The position numbers and the translations under genes are program-made. From contig DATKYM010000100.1 of the NCBI GenBank assembly GCA_035528495.1, forward strand, positions 1-64,000: a DNA stretch of 64,000 bases, written 5' to 3'. The DNA is from Nitrosomaritimum sp035528495 (lineage in GTDB: Archaea > Thermoproteota > Nitrososphaeria > Nitrososphaerales > Nitrosopumilaceae). The notes below the pieces were generated by a model, which was not told the DNA's origin, ran no database searches, and saw only the letters and a program-made list of their open reading frames with translations. Numbering within the stretch: the stretch's first letter is position 1; each line of letters begins with the position of its first letter. Below are positions 58,339-64,000 of the stretch, in pieces.

Positions 58339-61011
58339 TTGGATAAAAAAGAGATCTTAAGGGAGTTTTCAACTGATCCTGATAGATACTATAAAGTAAA
58401 GTTATTTGAGGAACAAGGATTTGTTAGAAAATCATGTGCAAAATGTAAGAGGTTCTTTTGGACTTTAGATTCAGGACGAGAAAATTGTCCCGATCATTCT
58501 GCAGATACCTATTCGTTTATTGGAGATCCTCCCACCACAAAGCGATTCGATTACACACAATCTTGGAAGGAGGTAGAATCATTTTTTGTGAAAAATGGAC
58601 ACACATCAATTTCTAGATATCCAGTTGTTTGCAGGTGGAGAGATGATCTTTATTTTACCATAGCGTCTATTGTGGACTTTCAGAGAATCATGGGGTCTAA
58701 GGTAGTATTTGAGTTTCCATCAAATCCACTAGTAGTCCCACAAACTTGTTTGAGATTCAAGGATTTGGAAAATGTCGGAGTTACAGGAAGGCATTTTTCG
58801 AGCTTTTGCATGATTGGGCAGCACAGTATTCCAAACTCTGAGGGGTATTGGAAAGATGAATGTGTAGATTTGGATTATAGATTACTAACAGAACAATTTG
58901 GAATTAGAAAAGAAGAAGTTATTTTTGTAGAAGATGTATGGGCAGGAGGAGGCTCGTTTGGATCTTCGTTGGAGTATTTTGTTAAAGGATTGGAACTTGG
59001 AAATGCCGTATTTACTGAATTTCAAGGGGATTTAGGAAATCATACTACACTTGATCAGAAAATCATCGACATGGGTGCAGGTCTTGAGAGATTTGCATGG
59101 ATTACAAATGGAACACCAACTGCTTATGATTGCTGCTTTGGCCCAATCACAAACCATTTGTTTGAAAAAATTGGAATTGATTCAAATTCCGGGTTACTAA
59201 AAAATTATTTTACAGAGATTGCAAAAGGACTTGAAAATTATAATGATTTAATGGATGTCAGAAAATATGCGATAAAAAATACTGGTTTGACAGAAGATCA
59301 ACTAAACCGCATAATTACACCATTAGAAGGAATGTATCTCATTGCAGATCATCTAAGGACACTAATTTTTGCGATATCTGATGGTGCTCTGCCAAGCAAT
59401 GTTGGAGGAGGATATAACTTGAGAATGATTTTACGTCGAGTAATTGCAACCATAAACAGAATGAATTTGAAATTAGATTTAGATGAGCTAATCGATTTGC
59501 ACATAGATTATCTAAAGGATACATATCCTGAACTGAGCCATAGTAGAGAAGATGTAAAATCCATTCTTAAAATTGAATCAGGGAGATATGAGGAATCTAA
59601 AACAAGAATGGGAAAGATTGCAATCAGACTCAAAGGAAGAGGAAAACCACTTGACGTTGATGAACTAATAACAATGTACGAATCTGATGGGATTACACCG
59701 GATTACCTTAAAGAATTAGATGTAATTTCTGAAATTCCATCTACATTTTATTCAAAATTGTCTGATTTACACCAATCTGAAAAGAAAAAGAAAATCGAAA
59801 AACTTCCTTTGGATAATATTTCTGAAACTGAGATGTTATTTTACAAAGATGATCCAATGGAGTTTAAAGGTAAAGTTCTCAAAGTATTTGGAAATTCAGT
59901 CATACTTGATAGGACTTCATTTTACGCAAGAGGTGGTGGGCAAGAGCCGGATCATGGAATTATTGGCAATTCAAAAGTAATTGATGTTAACAAACATGGA
60001 GGTGTTGTTGTACATCAAGTAGAAGGGGTGATTCTAAAAGAAGGGGAAATTGTAAATTGTAAAGTAGATTCAGAGCGAAGACAAAATATAACTAAAAACC
60101 ACACCAGTACCCACATCTTAAACTCATCATCAAGAAATGTTTTAGGTTCGTGGGTTTGGCAACATTCTGCATTCAAAGAGTCTGATCATGCAAGGCTAGA
60201 CATTACTCATCACTCCTCACTATCTCGAGAAGAAGTTTCCAAAATTGAAGACACCGCAAATTCAATAGTTCAAAAAAATCTTTCAGTTACAATTGAGAAC
60301 TTTGAAAGAGGAACTGCTGAGCAAGAATACGGATTTAAGATTTATCAAGGAGGGGTCGTTCCTGTAAAATCTGTAAGAATTGTATCAATTGAGGATTTTG
60401 ATGTAGAAGCTTGTGGTGGAACCCACGTTAAAAAGACAGGAGAGATTGATTTGATTAAAATTACAAAGACAAAAAGAATTCAAGACGGAGTGGTTCGGTT
60501 GGAGTTTGTTTCCGGACCTTCGGCATTTGAGTATGTAAAAAAACAAGCAGCTGAAAAAACAAAACAAAAAGCATCAGATGCAGGAAAAGATCAGCTAGAA
60601 AAACAAAGAGGTGAACGAAAACAAAAAGCAAGAGAGATGATACCTTCTTTATTAGAAAAGATCTCATCAGGAGAATCTGGAGACTTTGAAGGTATAGTTG
60701 TCAAAGAAAAATTGTGTTTTACTGCAAATGATCAGTACGATGAGTTTTTCCACATTAACTTTGGCAAAAAACTAGTCAGTAAAGAACCTACATCTGCATA
60801 TTGTGGTATATTTGAATCCGGTCCAACTATTCGTGTTATCGTATATTGTGGCGAGCAATCCGGTAAAAAAGCAGGAGAGATTGCCAGTGAGATTTCTGGA
60901 ATATTAGGTGGTTCTGGTGGTGGAGATGCTAAATTTGCTCAAGGTGGAGGAAAAGACACATCTAAAAAAGAGCAGGTAATAGCCAAAGCAAAATCGATGG
61001 TTTTAGGATGA
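58339..61011 (+). CDS. alaS: alanyl-tRNA synthetase, archaeal type, 890 aa
   Basis: TTG start (MDKKEILREF). An N-terminal zinc-like C-x2-C...C-x2-H (CAKCKRFFWTLDSGRENCPDH region; about 33-53), class II motifs in 75-420 (RWRDDLYFTI; NVGGGYNLRMILRR), then the editing domain with H-T-S-T-H (HxxxH) and C-G-G-T-H. A coiled and DHHA1 C-terminal region (about 760-890, GGSGGGDAKFAQGGG) follows. It charges tRNA-Ala and corrects mischarged Ser/Gly. Confidence 0.95.
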   Translation: MDKKEILREFSTDPDRYYKVKLFEEQGFVRKSCAKCKRFFWTLDSGRENCPDHSADTYSFIGDPPTTKRFDYTQSWKEVESFFVKNGHTSISRYPVVCRWRDDLYFTIASIVDFQRIMGSKVVFEFPSNPLVVPQTCLRFKDLENVGVTGRHFSSFCMIGQHSIPNSEGYWKDECVDLDYRLLTEQFGIRKEEVIFVEDVWAGGGSFGSSLEYFVKGLELGNAVFTEFQGDLGNHTTLDQKIIDMGAGLERFAWITNGTPTAYDCCFGPITNHLFEKIGIDSNSGLLKNYFTEIAKGLENYNDLMDVRKYAIKNTGLTEDQLNRIITPLEGMYLIADHLRTLIFAISDGALPSNVGGGYNLRMILRRVIATINRMNLKLDLDELIDLHIDYLKDTYPELSHSREDVKSILKIESGRYEESKTRMGKIAIRLKGRGKPLDVDELITMYESDGITPDYLKELDVISEIPSTFYSKLSDLHQSEKKKKIEKLPLDNISETEMLFYKDDPMEFKGKVLKVFGNSVILDRTSFYARGGGQEPDHGIIGNSKVIDVNKHGGVVVHQVEGVILKEGEIVNCKVDSERRQNITKNHTSTHILNSSSRNVLGSWVWQHSAFKESDHARLDITHHSSLSREEVSKIEDTANSIVQKNLSVTIENFERGTAEQEYGFKIYQGGVVPVKSVRIVSIEDFDVEACGGTHVKKTGEIDLIKITKTKRIQDGVVRLEFVSGPSAFEYVKKQAAEKTKQKASDAGKDQLEKQRGERKQKAREMIPSLLEKISSGESGDFEGIVVKEKLCFTANDQYDEFFHINFGKKLVSKEPTSAYCGIFESGPTIRVIVYCGEQSGKKAGEIASEISGILGGSGGGDAKFAQGGGKDTSKKEQVIAKAKSMVLG

Positions 61012-61020
61012 GTTTTTGAG

Positions 61021-63891
61021 ATGACGGTAAATTGGAGCGAAATTGAGGAAAAATGGAGAGATAAATGGAATGAAACCAAAGAATTTGAGACAGATCCAAA
61101 TGAAAAGGAAAAAAAATTCATTACCGTAGCATATCCCTATCCCAACTCCCCTCAACATATAGGACATGGAAGAACATACACACTGGCAGATGTGCATGCA
61201 AGATTCTATCGAATGCAAGGGTACAATGTTTTGTTTCCGATGGGATTTCATTATACTGGTACACCTGTTCTTGGAATGGCAAAAAGAATTCAATCTGAAG
61301 ATCAAGAAATTTTGGAGGGATTACGAAATATTTACCACGTTCCAGAAGAACACATCAAAACATTTGTTGAACCAATAAAGATCGCAGATTATTTTCATGA
61401 GGAGATAAAATGTGGAATGATTGAGATGGGTTACTCCATTGATTGGCGTAGAGAATTCACTACTATCGTTCCAGGTTATCAAAAATTTATTGAATGGCAA
61501 ATTACTACTTTGAAAGAAAATGGTAGAATCATTCAAGGTTCACATCCTGTAGGATGGTGTCCTCGTGATCAAAATCCTGTATCACAACATGATACAATGG
61601 GAGATGTAGAGCCCAAAATTGATGATAAAAATTATTTGATTAAATTCAAATTTGAGGATTACATAATCCCCATTACAACACTGCGTCCTGAAACAATTTT
61701 TGGCGTAACTAATCTTTGGATAAATCCAAAGAATATTTACAAAAAAATTAAAGCAGATAATGAAAAATGGATAGTCTCAGAAGAATGTGCAAAAAAGATA
61801 GAATTCTTTGGGAAAAAAATTTCAATTGAGGGGGAAATTATAGGATCTGATCTAGTTGGAAAATATGCAGTTTCTTTGCATGATGAAAAAGAAATTCCAA
61901 TTCTTGAAGCAGACTTCGTAAAACCAAGCATGGGAACAGGTATAGTAATGTCAGTTCCAGCTCATGCACCAAAAGATTACCAAGCATTAATGGACCTTAA
62001 AGAGAAAAAACAAGAATTAGCATTGAAAATTGAGCCTATTCCTATTATTATCACTGAAGGTTATGGAGAAATTCCAGCAAAAGACATCTGTGAAAGATTT
62101 GATATTTCAAACCAATCTGATGAAAAACTAGATGACGTTACAGAGGAATTATATCTAAAAGAATTTACCAGTGGGAAACTAAATGAAAAATGTAAAGATT
62201 TCAAAAATATCAAAGTTGAATTTGCTAGAGACCAAATTAGAGATTGGTTAATTGTAAATAGACAGTTAGAAAAATTCCCAGTTCTTGAAAACGGCCCAAT
62301 AAGATGTCGTTGCGGAACTGAATGTGTTGTTAAAATTTTAACAAATCAATGGTTTTTGAATTATGGGGATGAAGAATGGAAAGACAAGGCAAGAGATTGT
62401 TTTGATAAGATGAATATTTTACCAAACAAAATAAGAACAGAATTCAAAGAGGTGATTGATTGGCTTCACGAGAGAGCATGTGCAAGACAACAAGGATTAG
62501 GAACAAAGTTACCTTGGGATAAAGATTGGATTGTAGAGAGTTTATCAGATAGTGTAATCTACATGGCATACTATATTATTTCAAAATTTGTAAATGATGG
62601 GACAATTACACCCGAGAATTTGACAAAAGAATTCTTTGATTATATTTTCTTAGACAAATGTGATATTTCTCAAGTATCTAAAACTTCAAAAACATCTGAA
62701 GAGATTATCAGTAAAATCAAGAATGAATTTCAATATTTTTATCCAGTTGATTCAAGACATTCCGGTAGAGATTTGGTTCAAAACCACTTGTCATTTTTTG
62801 TATTAAATCACGTTGCAATTTTTGATAAAAAATACTGGCCACAAGAAATTGTGGTTAATGGTTCAGTAATGATGAATGGTTCTAAAATGTCAAAGAGTAT
62901 GGGAAATATCATTCCATTACGAACAGCAATTAAAGAACATGGGGCAGACCCAATCAGACTAGCAATCATATCGTCTGCAGAATTACTTCAAGATGCTGAT
63001 TTTAACATGGAATCAGTTTCAGGCATTCAAAACAAGCTTGAATCATTAATGAATGAGTGCGCGAGGCTCAAAGCAGACAAAATAGGAAAGTTGGAGACGG
63101 AAGATAGATGGATTTTATCTAAAACTCAGAAAATGATATTCGAAGTAACTGAATCAATTGAGAAAATGAGATTGCGCGAGGCATTACATGAGATTTTGTT
63201 TACATTTGAATCCGACTTGACTTGGTATTCAAAAAGAGTAAATGCCAAAAGCAGAAAAAATATTTTAGGAATCCTACATCAGATTAATTCTACACGAGTT
63301 GCAATGTTGTCCCCATTTGCACCGCACATTGCAGAAGAAATGTGGGAAATGCTAGGTCATTCTGGTTTAGTATCAAAATCAGCATGGCCAAAATTTTCTC
63401 AAGAGAAAATAGATGCTTCTGCGGTTCAATCAGAAAACTTTCTAAAATCAACAATTGAGGATATTTCCAGTATTCTTAAAGTGATCAAAATCACTCCAAA
63501 AAAAATTACGATCTATGTGAATTCAGACGAATTCAAATCCAAAGTTTATCATAAAATATTAGAGATTATGGTTGGAGGGCAAAACAATATGGGAGTCGTG
63601 ATGAAAGAATTGATGGCAGATCCTGAAACTACAGATGCCAAAAAGATTCCAGATTTTATACAAAAGACTATCAAGGATTTGCACTCTGAATCGATAGAAA
63701 TTAAACAAATGAAGATTGAATCAAAAGAGTTTAATGAAAAGAAATTCCTGTCAAATGAATTATCACAAATTGGATATGAAGAGTTTGGTGTAGAGATAAC
63801 AGTGTATTCTGAATCAGATGGCGATATCTATGATCCTAAAGGGAAGGCAAAGCACGCTCGTCCTTTCAAACCTGCAATATTAATCGAGTAG
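61021..63891 (+). CDS. leuS: leucyl-tRNA synthetase, archaeal/eukaryotic type, 956 aa
   Basis: Class I motifs: P-Q-H-I-G-H-G-R-T-Y (HIGH-like, about 40-49) and G-S-K-M-S-K-S-M-G-N (KMSKS, about 620-629). A CP1 editing domain lies at about 150-400. Length is usual for this group. Nine nt after alaS, so both synthetases are probably on one transcript. Confidence 0.96.
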   Translation: MTVNWSEIEEKWRDKWNETKEFETDPNEKEKKFITVAYPYPNSPQHIGHGRTYTLADVHARFYRMQGYNVLFPMGFHYTGTPVLGMAKRIQSEDQEILEGLRNIYHVPEEHIKTFVEPIKIADYFHEEIKCGMIEMGYSIDWRREFTTIVPGYQKFIEWQITTLKENGRIIQGSHPVGWCPRDQNPVSQHDTMGDVEPKIDDKNYLIKFKFEDYIIPITTLRPETIFGVTNLWINPKNIYKKIKADNEKWIVSEECAKKIEFFGKKISIEGEIIGSDLVGKYAVSLHDEKEIPILEADFVKPSMGTGIVMSVPAHAPKDYQALMDLKEKKQELALKIEPIPIIITEGYGEIPAKDICERFDISNQSDEKLDDVTEELYLKEFTSGKLNEKCKDFKNIKVEFARDQIRDWLIVNRQLEKFPVLENGPIRCRCGTECVVKILTNQWFLNYGDEEWKDKARDCFDKMNILPNKIRTEFKEVIDWLHERACARQQGLGTKLPWDKDWIVESLSDSVIYMAYYIISKFVNDGTITPENLTKEFFDYIFLDKCDISQVSKTSKTSEEIISKIKNEFQYFYPVDSRHSGRDLVQNHLSFFVLNHVAIFDKKYWPQEIVVNGSVMMNGSKMSKSMGNIIPLRTAIKEHGADPIRLAIISSAELLQDADFNMESVSGIQNKLESLMNECARLKADKIGKLETEDRWILSKTQKMIFEVTESIEKMRLREALHEILFTFESDLTWYSKRVNAKSRKNILGILHQINSTRVAMLSPFAPHIAEEMWEMLGHSGLVSKSAWPKFSQEKIDASAVQSENFLKSTIEDISSILKVIKITPKKITIYVNSDEFKSKVYHKILEIMVGGQNNMGVVMKELMADPETTDAKKIPDFIQKTIKDLHSESIEIKQMKIESKEFNEKKFLSNELSQIGYEEFGVEITVYSESDGDIYDPKGKAKHARPFKPAILIE

Positions 63892-64000
63892 ATTTATTAA
63901 AAAAATTCATTGTTTAAAATCCTAAAATTTTTCTGTGGGGATTAACCTGAGATTTAGAGTAATCCAAAAAAGAATTTTTTGTGTTCAGATATTGTTAGAT

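Noticed and set aside
63892..64000. A gene start after leuS
   Set aside because: The last 109 nt contain only AT-rich intergenic sequence with a possible promoter; no supported coding start.

Overview
The window is a stretch of ammonia-oxidising archaeal (Thaumarchaeota/Nitrososphaerota, Nitrosopumilaceae-like) chromosome. The reasons are: low GC; archaeal information-processing genes (exosome Rrp4/Rrp41/Rrp42, SBDS, RpoD, L18e, L19e, L32e, L37Ae, prefoldin, Nob1, Cbf5, Spt5); an archaeal tRNA intron; TATA boxes about 25 nt ahead of start codons, implying leaderless messages; frequent TTG/GTG starts; and lineage-typical surface proteins (a plastocyanin-like cupredoxin and a PEFG-type C-terminal sorting signal). 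The genus assignment is inference. I see no CRISPR array, insertion sequence, integrase or prophage.

Region by region. 0-6.5 kb is the most accessory-like part: the end of a CDC48-type AAA ATPase, a DUF21-CBS membrane protein, a secreted cupredoxin, decayed gene remnants, small zinc proteins, repeated intergenic elements including a duplicated promoter, and a coiled-coil protein with six exact-length 24-residue repeats. 6.5-12.9 kb holds a membrane glycosyltransferase, a zinc-type ferredoxin fused to an unknown domain, two rhodaneses, NAD kinase and Nob1. 12.9-18.2 kb is the classic archaeal exosome superoperon on the minus strand (SBDS, Rrp4, Rrp41, Rrp42, L37Ae, Pcc1, nuclease, prefoldin beta, XPF-type nuclease). 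18.3-21 kb is rpoD-L18e-L13-S9 plus a sugar nucleotidyltransferase. 21-24.7 kb carries two complete but different isopropylmalate-isomerase-type enzymes side by side. 25.4-35.9 kb is metabolic: CofE, a 2-oxoacid:ferredoxin oxidoreductase, a 2-hydroxyacid dehydrogenase and an L-2-hydroxyglutarate-dehydrogenase-like flavoprotein, mixed with small unknown genes. A tRNA-Ser(GGA) with a 14-nt intron lies at 36.6 kb.

37.2-46.2 kb is a minus-strand spc-type ribosomal/secretion operon (L18, S5, L30, L15, SecY, adenylate kinase, EMC3-like protein, cytidylate kinase, Cbf5), preceded by prefoldin alpha, an FtsY with an unusual C-terminal extension, and ornithine carbamoyltransferase. 46.3-52.7 kb has superoxide dismutase, a membrane-anchored subtilase, ATP-type PEP carboxykinase, L32e-L19e (detached from the spc operon), a DNA alkyltransferase and D-aminoacyl-tRNA deacylase. 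52.9-64 kb has SecE-Spt5-L11, an Lrp regulator, L1-L10, a TRIC-like channel, a detached L12, and alanyl- and leucyl-tRNA synthetases. A strongly structured element of about 103 nt lies between L12 and alaS.

Most of the window is ordinary housekeeping sequence. The best candidates for something undescribed are the 103-nt structured RNA element (57995-58097), the duplicated 37-nt promoter element, the C-terminal FtsY extension, the Cys-rich 47-residue protein ahead of the ferredoxin oxidoreductase, and the 24-residue-repeat coiled-coil protein.
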